Source: Rhizobiaceae bacterium (GTDB taxonomy: Bacteria; Pseudomonadota; Alphaproteobacteria; Rhizobiales; Rhizobiaceae). Taken from it: a stretch of DNA of 43,604 nt. The DNA is taken from positions 1 through 43,604 of the forward strand of contig JAMLJD010000034.1 in NCBI GenBank assembly GCA_023953775.1. The letters run 5' to 3'. A model generated the notes under the pieces. It was not told the origin of the DNA and did not search any database. It saw nothing but the letters and a program-made list of their open reading frames with translations. Positions within the stretch are counted from its first letter, which is position 1, and every line of letters starts with the position of its first letter. Of the stretch, positions 16,435 to 25,812 are shown piece after piece. A program made the position numbers and the translations under genes.

Positions 16435-18443
16435 CAACGCAAACGCCAGGCCTGTGTGCGCTCCAGAATACCCTTCGACACCGCCATGTGGATGAGCCGC
16501 GCGATGGCGTTGGTGTAGAGGATCATCATGCCCATCGCCGCGGCCGGTGCGACGTCGCCCGCATCGTCCATGTTGAGAACAGCGATCGAAGCGAGATTTG
16601 TGTGGGTCGAGTAGAGAAACACGACCGCCGACACCGTCGTCATGGCATTGACGAAGAGATAGATCGAGATGTCTAGGATCGCCGGCAGGCAGACCGGAAC
16701 GGTGACGCGGGCGAACAGACGGTAGAACGGCTGGCGCAGCGACGCCGCGACCGGTTCGAACTCACCGTCGATCTGCTTCAGCGCGGTCAGCGCCGTCAAA
16801 TATCCGACGGTGTAGAAGTGCGTCACCGTGGAGATGACGAGGATCGCCATCGTCCCGTAGATCACATTGGCCGGATTGGCCGGGTTGTTGAAGAAGAAGA
16901 TGTAGGCAAGACCGAGCACCATGCCGGGCACCGCCATGGGCAGCATGGCGAGGAACTGGAACAGTCCCCGGCCGAGCCGGAAGCCGTCGATCTTCTCGAC
17001 CATGTAGGCACCGGTAAAGACGATGGTCGTACCGATGATCGCGGTCAGCAGGGCAAGCTGGATCGAGTTGACGTAGGCCGACCATCCGCCGCCATCCATG
17101 CGGTCGAATGCATAGTTGCGAAGACTGAGGCTCAGATCATAGGGCCAGAATTTCACCAGCGCGGCGTATTGGCAGATGCCGATGATGCCGACGATGAAGA
17201 TCGCGATCGCCAGGCACCAGGCGAAGCAGGCAAGGTCGAACCGGCGATTGGGCTTGGGCTGGTAGGGCACCGACCGCGCCGACAGCAGCGACACCTGCCG
17301 CCTCTGCACCAGCCGGTCGACGGTGAAGGCGAGGACCGCCGGCACCAGCAGGATCACCGAGACCACCGCGCCCATCTCGAAATTCTGCTGACCGATGACC
17401 TGCTTGTAGATGTCGACCGCAAGCACGGAATACTGGCCGCCGATCACCTTGGGCAGTCCGAAATCTGTGATGACCAGCGTGAACGTGACGAAGGCGGCCG
17501 AGATCAGTCCGTAGCGCGCGCCGGGAATGGTGACGGTCCAGAAAGTGCGCCAACGGCTGGCCCGCAGCGATTCCGCCGCCTCGTACTGGCGCTGATCCGA
17601 AATCGACAGCGCGGTCGAGATGATGATCAGCGCATGCGGAAAGGTGAAGAAGATCGATCCGATGACGATCCCCAGCGGCCCGTAGATCGACTGGCCGAAA
17701 AGCAGGCTCTTGAGGAAGCCTTGATTGCCGAAAAGATAGATGAGCGCGATTCCCGGCAGGAGCGACGGAACCAGGATCGGCAGCATGGAGATGAGGCGGA
17801 AAGCGCCCTTGAACGGCATGCAGCTTCGGTTGAGCGCATAGGCGAAGCCGAAGGCCAGCCCCACCGTCAGGATGGTCGAGATGACGGCGATCGTGAGCGA
17901 GTGTTCGATGGAAACCAGCAGCGACGGCGTCGAAAAATAGGTTCTGTAGTTCTCGAAACCGATCGAGCGGACGGGCCGAAGATTGATGCGGCGGAAGGTG
18001 TTGGAATCGTACTCGCGCCATTCGGTCGTGTTGATCAGTTGCAGGCCGACCAGATACGGCGCGTCGTCGACGGTACCGCGCAGCCTGTATTTGACCGGGC
18101 TGCGGAAATTGAATTCGGGAAACAGCGCGGTCAGGCCGAGCCGGCCATCCGAGCTGGTCGCAAGGTCGTCCTCGCCGTAGGCGCCGACATTTTCGTTCAG
18201 CGTCGCCACGGATACTGGCTCGCCGAAATTTCCCGCCTCGTCGCTGACCTGGACCTCGTAGCGCGCGAGATCGAACCCGTAGGTGGAGAACGACTTCGAC
18301 AGCATCGCATAGAGCGGCATGGCGAGCGCGATGACGAGATAGAGCCCGATCACCACGACCATGATGCGCTTGATGACGGCATCCTGGTCCAACCCGAGCC
18401 GGACGGGACGGCCCGGCGGCAATGTTGCGGCGGCCGAACTCAT
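16434..18443 (-). CDS. phnU2: 2-aminoethylphosphonate-type ABC transporter permease (two BPD domains), with a long periplasmic insertion
   Basis: A 669-residue Fe3+/spermidine-type permease with two BPD_transp_1 domains in one chain, as in the proposed AEP importer (TIGR03262 type). EAA loops are at YEAAESLRASRW and FEPVAASLRQPFYRL. After the first membrane segment (about 26-50) there is a predicted periplasmic stretch of about 120 residues, to about residue 172, before the first BPD domain; from memory this makes the protein roughly 100 residues longer than the family norm. The insertion is charged, with no membrane segment, reminiscent in position of the MalF P2 loop. The ATG at 18443 overlaps the ATPase stop by 4 bp. 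Confidence 0.87.
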   Translation of the reverse strand: MSSAAATLPPGRPVRLGLDQDAVIKRIMVVVIGLYLVIALAMPLYAMLSKSFSTYGFDLARYEVQVSDEAGNFGEPVSVATLNENVGAYGEDDLATSSDGRLGLTALFPEFNFRSPVKYRLRGTVDDAPYLVGLQLINTTEWREYDSNTFRRINLRPVRSIGFENYRTYFSTPSLLVSIEHSLTIAVISTILTVGLAFGFAYALNRSCMPFKGAFRLISMLPILVPSLLPGIALIYLFGNQGFLKSLLFGQSIYGPLGIVIGSIFFTFPHALIIISTALSISDQRQYEAAESLRASRWRTFWTVTIPGARYGLISAAFVTFTLVITDFGLPKVIGGQYSVLAVDIYKQVIGQQNFEMGAVVSVILLVPAVLAFTVDRLVQRRQVSLLSARSVPYQPKPNRRFDLACFAWCLAIAIFIVGIIGICQYAALVKFWPYDLSLSLRNYAFDRMDGGGWSAYVNSIQLALLTAIIGTTIVFTGAYMVEKIDGFRLGRGLFQFLAMLPMAVPGMVLGLAYIFFFNNPANPANVIYGTMAILVISTVTHFYTVGYLTALTALKQIDGEFEPVAASLRQPFYRLFARVTVPVCLPAILDISIYLFVNAMTTVSAVVFLYSTHTNLASIAVLNMDDAGDVAPAAAMGMMILYTNAIARLIHMAVSKGILERTQAWRLR

Positions 18444-19594
18444 GCCGAGGCCGCCCGGAACACCAGGACGCGCTCGGGCGGGATCTCGATCGCAAGCTGC
18501 CCACCCTTTTCGAGACCCAGCCGGCGAACCGCGTTCATCGAGAAGTTTGCGAAGAGCTGCCGGTCGCCGAACGCTTCACCTTCGAGATACATCCGCCAGA
18601 AAGAGCCCAGAAATTCGGCGTCGGCGATCGTCACCGGAAACCGGTTCACGTGACCGTCGGCGCCGACCTCGTCCGCGGCATGGGGGAGAATGTCCTCCGG
18701 CCTGACCGCCGCGGTGACGGCGTCGCCGTCGGCGAAGCCGGTTTCTGTCGTCTTGAGTAGCGCGTTGCCGAGGGTGACGTTGCCGGCATTGAAGCGGGTG
18801 TCGGCCTTGTTCGTCTCGCCGATGAAATCGGCGACGAACAGCGTCGCAGGATGGCGATAGACCTCGGTTGGTGTGCCGACCTGCTCGATCACGCCGTGGT
18901 TCATCACCACGATCCGGTCGGCCATCGACAGGGCCTCTTCCTGGTCGTGCGTGACCATGACCGTCGTGACGCCGAGCTTGCGCTGCAGCTCCTTGATCTC
19001 GTGGCGCAGGTGCACCCGCACCTTGGCGTCGAGCGCCGAAAGCGGCTCGTCGAGCAGCAGCAGCCCCGGCGAAATCGCGATGGCGCGGGCGAGCGCGATG
19101 CGCTGCTGCTGGCCGCCGGAAAGCTGCGCGGGATATTTGCGTCCCTGGTCGGGCAATCCGACCAGGGACAACAACTCGGCCACCCGGCGATTGATCTCGG
19201 CGCGCGGGTGACCCGTGTTCTCGAGACCGAACGCGATGTTCTTCTCGACCGTCAGGTTGGGAAACAGCGCATAGGACTGGAAGACGATGCCGTAGTCGCG
19301 CTTGGACGCGGGCAGCGTCGAGATATCCTTGCCGCCCTGATGGATCGCGCCGCGGGTTTGCGGATCGAGACCGGCAATCGCCCTCAGGAGCGTGGTCTTG
19401 CCGCAACCGGACGGTCCGAGAAAGCAGACGAACTCGCCCTCGTCGATGGCCAGCGAGACATCCTTCAGCGCGGCGAAGTCGCCGAACGTCTTCCACACAT
19501 TGTCGATACGCAGATAGCTGTCGCCAGGACGCGCATCGGAGCGCACGGGCTTGGCGGCCCGCGTGCTGACGGTCTCGTACTTCATGGCTGTCAT
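18440..19594 (-). CDS. phnT2: 2-aminoethylphosphonate-type ABC transporter ATP-binding protein
   Basis: A 384-residue ATPase of the spermidine/iron/phosphonate type: Walker A GPSGCGKTT (about 60-68), signature LSGGQQQRIALARAI, Walker B LLLLDEPLSALD, H-loop VTHDQEEAL, and a C-terminal TOBE region from about residue 290. It resembles the proposed AEP importer ATPase (TIGR03258 type), matching the flanking binding protein and permease. Start at 19594 or 19585 (two in-frame ATGs, neither with a strong ribosome site); the longer is given. Second gene of the three-gene importer operon. Confidence 0.88.
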   Translation of the reverse strand: MTAMKYETVSTRAAKPVRSDARPGDSYLRIDNVWKTFGDFAALKDVSLAIDEGEFVCFLGPSGCGKTTLLRAIAGLDPQTRGAIHQGGKDISTLPASKRDYGIVFQSYALFPNLTVEKNIAFGLENTGHPRAEINRRVAELLSLVGLPDQGRKYPAQLSGGQQQRIALARAIAISPGLLLLDEPLSALDAKVRVHLRHEIKELQRKLGVTTVMVTHDQEEALSMADRIVVMNHGVIEQVGTPTEVYRHPATLFVADFIGETNKADTRFNAGNVTLGNALLKTTETGFADGDAVTAAVRPEDILPHAADEVGADGHVNRFPVTIADAEFLGSFWRMYLEGEAFGDRQLFANFSMNAVRRLGLEKGGQLAIEIPPERVLVFRAASA

Positions 19595-19667
19595 CCGGCC
19601 CGTGCTTCGTTTCGGGACCGGCGCCGCAGCGCGCCGCCGGCCGGTTGTCGTCGCGAGGCTGTGGCGG

Positions 19668-20693
19668 TCAGCCCTTCGGCTCGGACTTGTTGTCGTACCG
19701 CTTGGTCCACTCGCTGAGGATAGCCTCGCGATTGTTGGCGGCCCACTCGAAGTCGTTCTTGATCATCTTCTCCTCGATGTTTTCGGGGAAGAATTTCACC
19801 GGCTTCGCGACGCCGGGCATGCCGACTACGGCATATCCGACATTGTACATTTCCATCGCGGTCTTGCTGATCGTCCAGTCGACCAGCGTCTTGGCCGCTT
19901 CCAGATTGGCAGTTCCGGCGACGATGCCAATCGCCTCCATGTCCCAGCCGATGCCTTCCTCCGGCACGATGATCTCGAGCGGCGCCCCGTCGGCCTTGGA
20001 CTTGGCGGCGCGGAAAGCGAACGAGATGCCGATCGGGATTTCACCGGCGGCAGCCATCTTGCATGGCTTCGAGCCCGAATGCGTGTAGGCGGCAATGTTC
20101 TCGTGCAGCCCGTCCATGAACTTCCAGCCTTCCTCTTCACCGAAGATCTGAAGCCAGCTGGACACGTCGAGGAAGCCGGTACCAGACGATGCAGGGTTCG
20201 GCATCACCACATGGCCCTTGTAGGCCGCGTCGGTGAGATCCTTCCAGCTCTTCGGCATCGGCAGGCCGAGCTTCTCGCTCTCCACGGTGTTGTAGCAGAC
20301 GGACGCGACCCATGCGTCCATTCCGACCCATGACGGCGGGTTGTCACTGTCCTTGAACTCGGCCTTGAGCTGGTCGAGGCCTTTCGGAGCATAGGGCTCC
20401 AGCATGCCCTCGGTCTTCAGCACCAGGAGTGACGTGGCGGCCAGGCCCCAGATCACGTCGGCCTGCGGATTGTTCTTCTCGGCAAGGAGCTTGGCGGTCA
20501 CGACGCCGGTCGAATCGCGGACCCAGTTCACCTTGATGTCCGGGTGCTCCTTGTTGAAGGTTTCGGCGTAGCGCTGCAGGTCTTCGGCTTCGATCGCCGT
20601 GTAGACGGTAAGCTCGGTATCGGCGAATGCGGCCGATGCGCCGAGCATGACGGTGCTGGCAAACAATGCGGCTGTGATGTTGCGAAGTTTCAT
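19668..20693 (-). CDS. phnS2: 2-aminoethylphosphonate-type ABC transporter substrate-binding protein
   Basis: A 341-residue periplasmic binding protein with a signal peptide (cleavage near A-A-F-A, residue 24). The mature protein begins TELTVYTAIEAEDLQRY, typical of the proposed AEP-binding proteins (TIGR03261 type; the AepX group). WGLAATSLLVLK and MPNPASSGTGFLDVSSW are further characteristic blocks of the iron/AEP family. Start: ATG at 20693 with AGGGGAA. First gene of the importer operon, lying directly downstream of the catabolic genes with a 196-bp gap that holds a candidate LysR site. Confidence 0.88.
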   Translation of the reverse strand: MKLRNITAALFASTVMLGASAAFADTELTVYTAIEAEDLQRYAETFNKEHPDIKVNWVRDSTGVVTAKLLAEKNNPQADVIWGLAATSLLVLKTEGMLEPYAPKGLDQLKAEFKDSDNPPSWVGMDAWVASVCYNTVESEKLGLPMPKSWKDLTDAAYKGHVVMPNPASSGTGFLDVSSWLQIFGEEEGWKFMDGLHENIAAYTHSGSKPCKMAAAGEIPIGISFAFRAAKSKADGAPLEIIVPEEGIGWDMEAIGIVAGTANLEAAKTLVDWTISKTAMEMYNVGYAVVGMPGVAKPVKFFPENIEEKMIKNDFEWAANNREAILSEWTKRYDNKSEPKG

Positions 20694-20848
20694 TGTGGTT
20701 CCCCTGTTCGACTCTCTAGCGGTCGTATTTCCATCGCTCGCAATGGACAGGCCATTCGCTGCGAAGCCCCGGCCCATCTCACCGGTGAACCTAGCCTCGT
20801 CGGCGCGTCCTAGCCGGGAATATGCGGGGCGGACAGACAATAAGTAAA

Positions 20849-20863
20849 ATCTATTATTCTTAT
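20849..20863 (-). promoter_or_regulatory. ATC-N9-TAT candidate LysR operator upstream of the AEP importer
   Basis: ATCTATTATTCTTAT, preceded by GTAAA, lies 156 bp upstream of the AEP-binding-protein start. It matches, with the same flanking A-tract, three further sites at 27176, 28486 and 30284. It is the most divergent of the four (identical to the phnW site at 9 of 15 positions). Confidence 0.45.
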
Positions 20864-20889
20864 GCGCCCAAAGGTTCAATCGATGCAGC

Positions 20890-21726
20890 CTAGGCCCATG
20901 CAAGGGCGACGACGCCGACTGCGACAATCGCGGCGGAGACGACGCGTCCCAGCCAAGGCCTTTCCTTGAAGACCACCAGGCCGATCAAGGCGGCGATGAT
21001 CACGCTGGATTCGCGAACCGCCGAAACCGCGCCGATCGGCGCGATGGTCTTGGCGTAAAGCACGATGCCGTAAGCCGTGACGGACAGGAAGCCGCCGATG
21101 AGGCCGAAGGCGAAGACGCCCCACGCGATCCTGCGGCGCCGGACGAGCCGCGGCACGAGAACCGCCAGGACGACCGGGGCCTCCAGCAGGAAAAGCCAGC
21201 CCATGTAACCGGTCGGGCTGTCCGACCACCTCACCCCGATCCCGTCCGCGACGGAATAGGCCGCAATCGTCATCCCAAGCAGGAGTGCGAGCATCACCGC
21301 GCGCCGATCCGCGTTGACCGCGCCCCGCTGCATGGCGAGAAGGCCGATGCCGAGCGATACGGCGGCCAGACCTGCCCAGCTGAGTGGCGCCAGCGTTTCG
21401 CCGATGATCAGCAGGGCACCGAGCGCGACCAGCGCCGGGGCGATGCCGCGCGATATCGGATAGACCTGGGAAAGGTCGCCGAACCGGTAGGCCTGGAACA
21501 GCAGCAGGTAGTAGAAATAGTGGATCACCGTCGACGCGGCGATCGACGGCCAGCTTTCGATGGCGGGCGGCGCCGAGATGGCGATGAGCACCACCCCGAC
21601 AAGCCCGTGCATCGCGGCGACCGCCGCCAGCGTGAGTGCCCTATCCCCTGCGCCCTTGACGAGCGCGTTCCAGCTCGCATGCAGCAGCGCGGCGAGGAGG
21701 ACGAGGGTCAGAGCCGTTGCGGACAC
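20890..21726 (-). CDS. EamA/DMT-family membrane protein associated with phosphonate utilisation
   Basis: A 278-residue integral membrane protein with about ten hydrophobic segments in two EamA-like halves. It resembles the DMT-family protein repeatedly found in phosphonate clusters (TIGR03340 type). Such carriers export or import small metabolites; the actual substrate is unknown. Start: GTG at 21726 with GGGGAGA upstream, 13 bp after the FAD oxidoreductase stop. It closes the catabolic operon that begins with phnW. Confidence 0.85.
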   Translation of the reverse strand: MSATALTLVLLAALLHASWNALVKGAGDRALTLAAVAAMHGLVGVVLIAISAPPAIESWPSIAASTVIHYFYYLLLFQAYRFGDLSQVYPISRGIAPALVALGALLIIGETLAPLSWAGLAAVSLGIGLLAMQRGAVNADRRAVMLALLLGMTIAAYSVADGIGVRWSDSPTGYMGWLFLLEAPVVLAVLVPRLVRRRRIAWGVFAFGLIGGFLSVTAYGIVLYAKTIAPIGAVSAVRESSVIIAALIGLVVFKERPWLGRVVSAAIVAVGVVALAWA

Positions 21727-21739
21727 CGGTCTCCCCGCA

Positions 21740-22858
21740 TCATGAGCCGAACAGGTCGGCGATGGTTTCCTCGCCGAGTGCGAACGCCGTGCTGGCGCCC
21801 GTACCGCTGGTCACGGTTACCAGTCGCACGTCCTTCTCCGGTGCGTCCTGGAACAGGGGCCGGTCCGAGGCGGATGCATATGTGCCGATCCAGCGCGCCT
21901 GCACGGCAGGCACGGCTCCACCGAACAGGGTGGAGAATTCGTCAAGGATCAGGCGGTCGACTGCCTCGCTCGCAAACGGATCGGGCGCATCGGAGTAATC
22001 GTGGGAATCGCCGACGACGAGCGAGCCGTCACGGCTCTGCACGACGATCAGGTGGACGCCGGCCTTGAGCGCGTCGCCATGCTCACGGCGCAGCCTCTCC
22101 ATCAGCGCGACTGTTTCCGGGAAGTTCGAGAATCCGCCATAGCGCAACAGGCTGAGGTCCGACACGAGAGCCGAAGCGACGCGAAAACCCGGTTCCGCCA
22201 GACGCAGCATCTGCAGTTTGCAGCGCTGAACGTGAGCCTTCGCAAGGCGGTCCGAATAGAGTGTTTCGAGATCATCGCCGGGGCAGACGACCACCTTTTT
22301 CGCATTCACCTCACCGCAACTGGTCTCGACCCGCGGCGGCGCCACGGCATGAACCGACACGCCGCGCCGAAACGCCACCTGATGGCAGTCCGCCAGGAAA
22401 GCGGCAAGCCGGGGAATGGCATCGCGCGATTCGACGCGGATTTCATGCGGACTGTAGAGGCCACCGGCAATTCGCCCCATATCGAGGCCCGGTTGGCGCG
22501 CGCACGCTTCGCGCGTCGTCAGCAGGCTGCACTCGACGCCGAACCGACTTGCCTTGAAGCGTTCAAGAGCGCCGAGCGCCTCCGGCCGTTGGGCGACGAT
22601 GAGCATTCCACGCTGGAGCACTTCGATTCCCGCGGCCGCGCCGACCTCGAGCCAGACCTCGCGGGACCTTTCGGCGCGACGGCGTGCCTCCCCCGGTTCC
22701 TGGCCGCTGACGACCACGAGGCCGAAATTGCGCACTGACGCTCCCACCGCCGCCCTGTCGCGATCGAGGACGACGACCTTGAGCCCACGTCGCGCCGCGG
22801 CGAGCGCATGGGCCAGTCCGAGGATGCCCGCGCCGACGACGGCAAGATCATATGTCAT
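21740..22858 (-). CDS. FAD-dependent oxidoreductase of the phosphonate-associated DAO family
   Basis: A 372-residue flavoprotein of the D-amino-acid-oxidase/glycine-oxidase fold. The dinucleotide motif is VVGAGILGLAHALAAARRG at 8-26, and a conserved C-terminal loop VTSGTGASTAFALG ends the FAD site. It fits the clade found with phosphonate genes (TIGR03364 type). Published work on recurrent flavoenzymes of such clusters, as I recall it, points to oxidation of N-substituted aminoethylphosphonates; this protein's substrate is not proven. Between pbfA (30 bp upstream) and the EamA gene (13 bp downstream), clearly one operon. Confidence 0.87.
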   Translation of the reverse strand: MTYDLAVVGAGILGLAHALAAARRGLKVVVLDRDRAAVGASVRNFGLVVVSGQEPGEARRRAERSREVWLEVGAAAGIEVLQRGMLIVAQRPEALGALERFKASRFGVECSLLTTREACARQPGLDMGRIAGGLYSPHEIRVESRDAIPRLAAFLADCHQVAFRRGVSVHAVAPPRVETSCGEVNAKKVVVCPGDDLETLYSDRLAKAHVQRCKLQMLRLAEPGFRVASALVSDLSLLRYGGFSNFPETVALMERLRREHGDALKAGVHLIVVQSRDGSLVVGDSHDYSDAPDPFASEAVDRLILDEFSTLFGGAVPAVQARWIGTYASASDRPLFQDAPEKDVRLVTVTSGTGASTAFALGEETIADLFGS

Positions 22859-22888
22859 GAATGCGGCTTTTCGGGTCGGGCGGGAAAC

Positions 22889-24241
22889 TCAGCCTTCAAG
22901 GATGGCATCCTCGACGATGGAAAGCGCACGGTCGAGATCCTCGCGGGCGATGATCAGCGGCGGCGACAGGGTGAGCACGTTGCCGGCGCTGATCTTGAAA
23001 CTCAGGCCCTTGTCCAGGCACCGGTAGTAGATGCGTTCCGCAAGCTCGCGCGCCGGGCGATAGCCGTCGCGGTCCTCGACCAGCTCGACGCCGAACATCA
23101 GCCCGCGGCCGCGAACCTCGCCGACATGCTGGCTCTTGCCGATCAGCGCGCCCAGCCGCCCCATGGCGTAGGCGCCAAGTTCCGCGGCGCGTTCGGCAAG
23201 CCCCTCCTCGCGGATGATCGCGATTGCGGTCAATGCGGCGCGCGCGGTCACGGGGTTCTTTTCATGCGTGTAGTGGCCGATGGCGTAGTCGCCGGCGACA
23301 TCGAGTTCGCGCCGGGCGATCACCGAGGCGATCGGCAGGATGCCGCCGCCCAGCGCCTTGCCGAGTACGATGATGTCCGGCGTCACGCCGTCATGCTCGT
23401 GGGCGAAGAACCGGCCGGTCTTGCCCAGGCCGGTGGGAATTTCGTCGAAGATCAAAAGCGTTCCGGTGCGGTCGCAGGCCTCCCGGACGGCCTTCCAGAA
23501 CCCCGGCGTGGGCACCAGCGGGGTGGCGCGCATGGGTTCCGCGACGAAGGCAGCGAAATCGCCTTCCCTGGAAAGCACGTAGGAGATCATGCCGGCGCAG
23601 GCACGTGCCGACTCCTCGAGGCTGTCGTGGCCGTAGGCACAGTTGCGGCTCGCCCACGGCGCAACATGCTCCGCCCCGGTCATCAGCGGCCCGGCAATAT
23701 GGGAACGGAACGTCGCCTCGCCGCCGACGCTCGCAGCACCAAAGCCCGCACCATGAAAGGCATCCCAGAACGACAGCGTCTTGAAGCGCCCGGTCGCGGC
23801 CCGCGCGACCTTCAGCGCGACCTCGATCGCATCCGAGCCACCGGTCGTGAACAAGACCTTCGACAGGTCGCCGGGCGCCAGCTTGCCGAGCGTCTCGGCG
23901 AGTTCCACCGCCGGCTCGTTCGTGAACCGCCGTGGCGCGAAGGACAGATCGTCGAGCTGCTGTTTGATCGCCGCGACGAGCCGCGGATGCGCGTAGCCGA
24001 GATGGTGGACGCTGTTGCCATGGAAATCCATGTAGCGGCGGCCGGCGAGATCCTCGATCCAGATGCCTTCGGCCCTGGCGATCGTCGCAACGCAGGGGCT
24101 CGAAAGGCTCTGGTGAAGGAAAGCCTCCGCGTCGCGGTCGAGAAGCTTCTGCGACGGTGCGTGCGCCTGGCGTGCGTTCCATTCCTTGCGAGCAGCACCC
24201 GTATTCGATTCGCCCTCGGTATGAACGACGCGCATGCTCAT
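22889..24241 (-). CDS. pbfA: (R)-1-hydroxy-2-aminoethylphosphonate ammonia-lyase (class III aminotransferase fold)
   Basis: A 450-residue fold-type I PLP protein of the class III aminotransferase family. The PLP region is FDEIPTGLGKTGRFF and the Schiff-base lysine lies in VLGKALGGG. In AEP clusters with phnW, phnY and phnA such a protein was shown to be a lyase (PbfA) that turns (R)-1-hydroxy-AEP, which PhnW cannot use, into phosphonoacetaldehyde and ammonia. The assignment rests on family resemblance plus this neighbourhood; a true transaminase is the alternative. Start: ATG at 24241 with GGGAGA; a second ATG follows at 24235. Confidence 0.85.
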   Translation of the reverse strand: MSMRVVHTEGESNTGAARKEWNARQAHAPSQKLLDRDAEAFLHQSLSSPCVATIARAEGIWIEDLAGRRYMDFHGNSVHHLGYAHPRLVAAIKQQLDDLSFAPRRFTNEPAVELAETLGKLAPGDLSKVLFTTGGSDAIEVALKVARAATGRFKTLSFWDAFHGAGFGAASVGGEATFRSHIAGPLMTGAEHVAPWASRNCAYGHDSLEESARACAGMISYVLSREGDFAAFVAEPMRATPLVPTPGFWKAVREACDRTGTLLIFDEIPTGLGKTGRFFAHEHDGVTPDIIVLGKALGGGILPIASVIARRELDVAGDYAIGHYTHEKNPVTARAALTAIAIIREEGLAERAAELGAYAMGRLGALIGKSQHVGEVRGRGLMFGVELVEDRDGYRPARELAERIYYRCLDKGLSFKISAGNVLTLSPPLIIAREDLDRALSIVEDAILEG

Positions 24242-24291
24242 TCAGTCTCCCGTCACGGCGGTGTCGGCCGCCATGGTTGCGTGATGCACTC

Positions 24292-25749
24292 TCACCAGGG
24301 CAACGAGAAGGTCTTGACGTTGGTGAAGCTCTTCATCGCTTCTATCACGCCTTCCTTGTAGCCGTTTCCGGAATCCTTGATGCCGCCGAACGGGCTCATC
24401 TCGATGCGGTAGCCGGGCACTTCCCAGATATTGACCGTGCCGACCTTCAGCCCGTGGATGTATTTCTGCATCCGTCGGTAGTCGTTGGTGCACACGCCCG
24501 ACGACAGCCCGAAGGCGGTCGAATTGGAAAGCGCGATCAGCGCATCGTCATCATCCGGCGCACGGATGATCGGAATGATCGGACCGAAGGTCTCCTCCAT
24601 CACCAGTTCCGAGCCGTGCGGCACACGGTCGACGACGATCGGCGGCAGCAGCGCGCCCTCGCGGCCGGGGTCGTAGAGCACCTCGGCGCCCTGCTCCGCG
24701 GCCATGTGAACGCGCTTCTCGAACAGGGCCGCCGCCTTTTCGTGCACCACGGTGCCGAGGTCGGTCGTGCGGTCCATCGGGTCGCCGAATTTGAGTTTCC
24801 TGGCGCGCTCGAGAACCAGCGGCACGAAGCGCTCCGCCACGCTCTCCTGAACAAGGATGCGTTTGACCGCCGTGCAGCGCTGGCCCGAATTCTTCGTCGC
24901 TCCGGCAACCGCCAGATCGGCGGCTTTCTTCAGGTCGTCGTCGTCCAGGTCGTTGAGGATGATCAGGGGATCGTTGCCGCCAAGCTCCAGCACCTGGCGC
25001 TTGTATCCCGCTTTCGACGCGATCAGCTTGCCGACCGGCACGCCGCCGGTGAACGTGATCAGGTCGATATTCTGGTTGGTGATCATCTCGTCGCCGATAT
25101 CCTTCGGCCATCCGGTGACGACCGACAGCATTTCAGGCGGCAGGCCGGCCTCGTAGATGATGTCGGCGAGAACCAGCGCGGTCATCGGCGTGAGCTCGGT
25201 CGGCTTCACGACGATGCAGTTGTTGGTGGCGATCGCCGGAGCGATCTTGTGCGACACCATGTTGAGCGGATGGTTGAAGGGCGTGATCGCCGAGATCGCA
25301 CCGATCAGCGGTTCCCGCGTCGTGAAGATCTTGCGCTGCTTGCCGTGCGGCGTCAGATCGCAGGAGAAGATCTCGCCATCGTCCCTGATCACCATCTGGC
25401 CGGCGAGCGTATAGACGTCGAAGGCACGGCCGACTTCATAGAGCGAATCCTGCTTGGAGATGCCGAGTTCCAGCGTCACCAGATCGGAAATCTCGTCCTT
25501 GCGGGCATTCAGCAGCTCCGCGATCCTGAGCAGGATCCGCTGGCGCTCGTACCGCGTCAGCTTCGGTGTGTAGCCGGCTGCGATCTCGAAGGCTTCGCGG
25601 GCGTGCGCCGCATTGCCGGCCGGCACGGTGCCCACGACGGCGTCGGTGTACGGGTAGTGAACGTTCAGAGTCTCGTCGGCATCCACCATCTTGCCGGCGA
25701 TGCGCATCGGCTCGTGACGGACTTTGATCGAGCTATCCTGCTTGGTCAT
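24292..25749 (-). CDS. phnY: Phosphonoacetaldehyde dehydrogenase
   Basis: A 485-residue NAD(P)-dependent aldehyde dehydrogenase. The general-base glutamate is in VLELGGNDP and the catalytic cysteine in [11 protein letters not shown]. It would oxidise phosphonoacetaldehyde to phosphonoacetate in the cytosol, feeding PhnA. Start: ATG at 25749 with TTGGAG upstream, preferred over the in-frame start at 25761. It lies between phnA, with a strong 13-bp stem-loop in the 63-bp gap, and pbfA (50 bp). The gene order phnW-phnA-phnY makes the specific name safer than the domain alone would. Confidence 0.9.
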   Translation of the reverse strand: MTKQDSSIKVRHEPMRIAGKMVDADETLNVHYPYTDAVVGTVPAGNAAHAREAFEIAAGYTPKLTRYERQRILLRIAELLNARKDEISDLVTLELGISKQDSLYEVGRAFDVYTLAGQMVIRDDGEIFSCDLTPHGKQRKIFTTREPLIGAISAITPFNHPLNMVSHKIAPAIATNNCIVVKPTELTPMTALVLADIIYEAGLPPEMLSVVTGWPKDIGDEMITNQNIDLITFTGGVPVGKLIASKAGYKRQVLELGGNDPLIILNDLDDDDLKKAADLAVAGATKNSGQRCTAVKRILVQESVAERFVPLVLERARKLKFGDPMDRTTDLGTVVHEKAAALFEKRVHMAAEQGAEVLYDPGREGALLPPIVVDRVPHGSELVMEETFGPIIPIIRAPDDDDALIALSNSTAFGLSSGVCTNDYRRMQKYIHGLKVGTVNIWEVPGYRIEMSPFGGIKDSGNGYKEGVIEAMKSFTNVKTFSLPW

Positions 25750-25778
25750 GGTCAACTCCAACGGACAAGGGCGCGGGT

Positions 25779-25810
25779 GTCCCGCCCTCCCCGCGAAGGG
25801 AGGGCGGGAC
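25779..25810 (-). other. Perfect 13-bp intercistronic stem-loop between phnA and phnY
   Basis: GTCCCGCCCTCCC (25779-25791) and GGGAGGGCGGGAC (25798-25810) are exact complements around a six-base loop. No T tract follows on the minus strand, so it is not a standard terminator. It occupies half of the 63-bp gap and could protect the upstream message from 3' decay, attenuate expression of phnY and beyond, or be a short mobile palindrome. Confidence 0.75.
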
Positions 25811-25812
25811 GC

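Noticed and set aside
22889..24241. Ordinary omega-transaminase or beta-alanine-type aminotransferase
   Set aside because: The fold fits, but the phnW-phnA-phnY neighbourhood already supplies the AEP transaminase, and this is where PbfA lyases occur. Left as an alternative in the entry.
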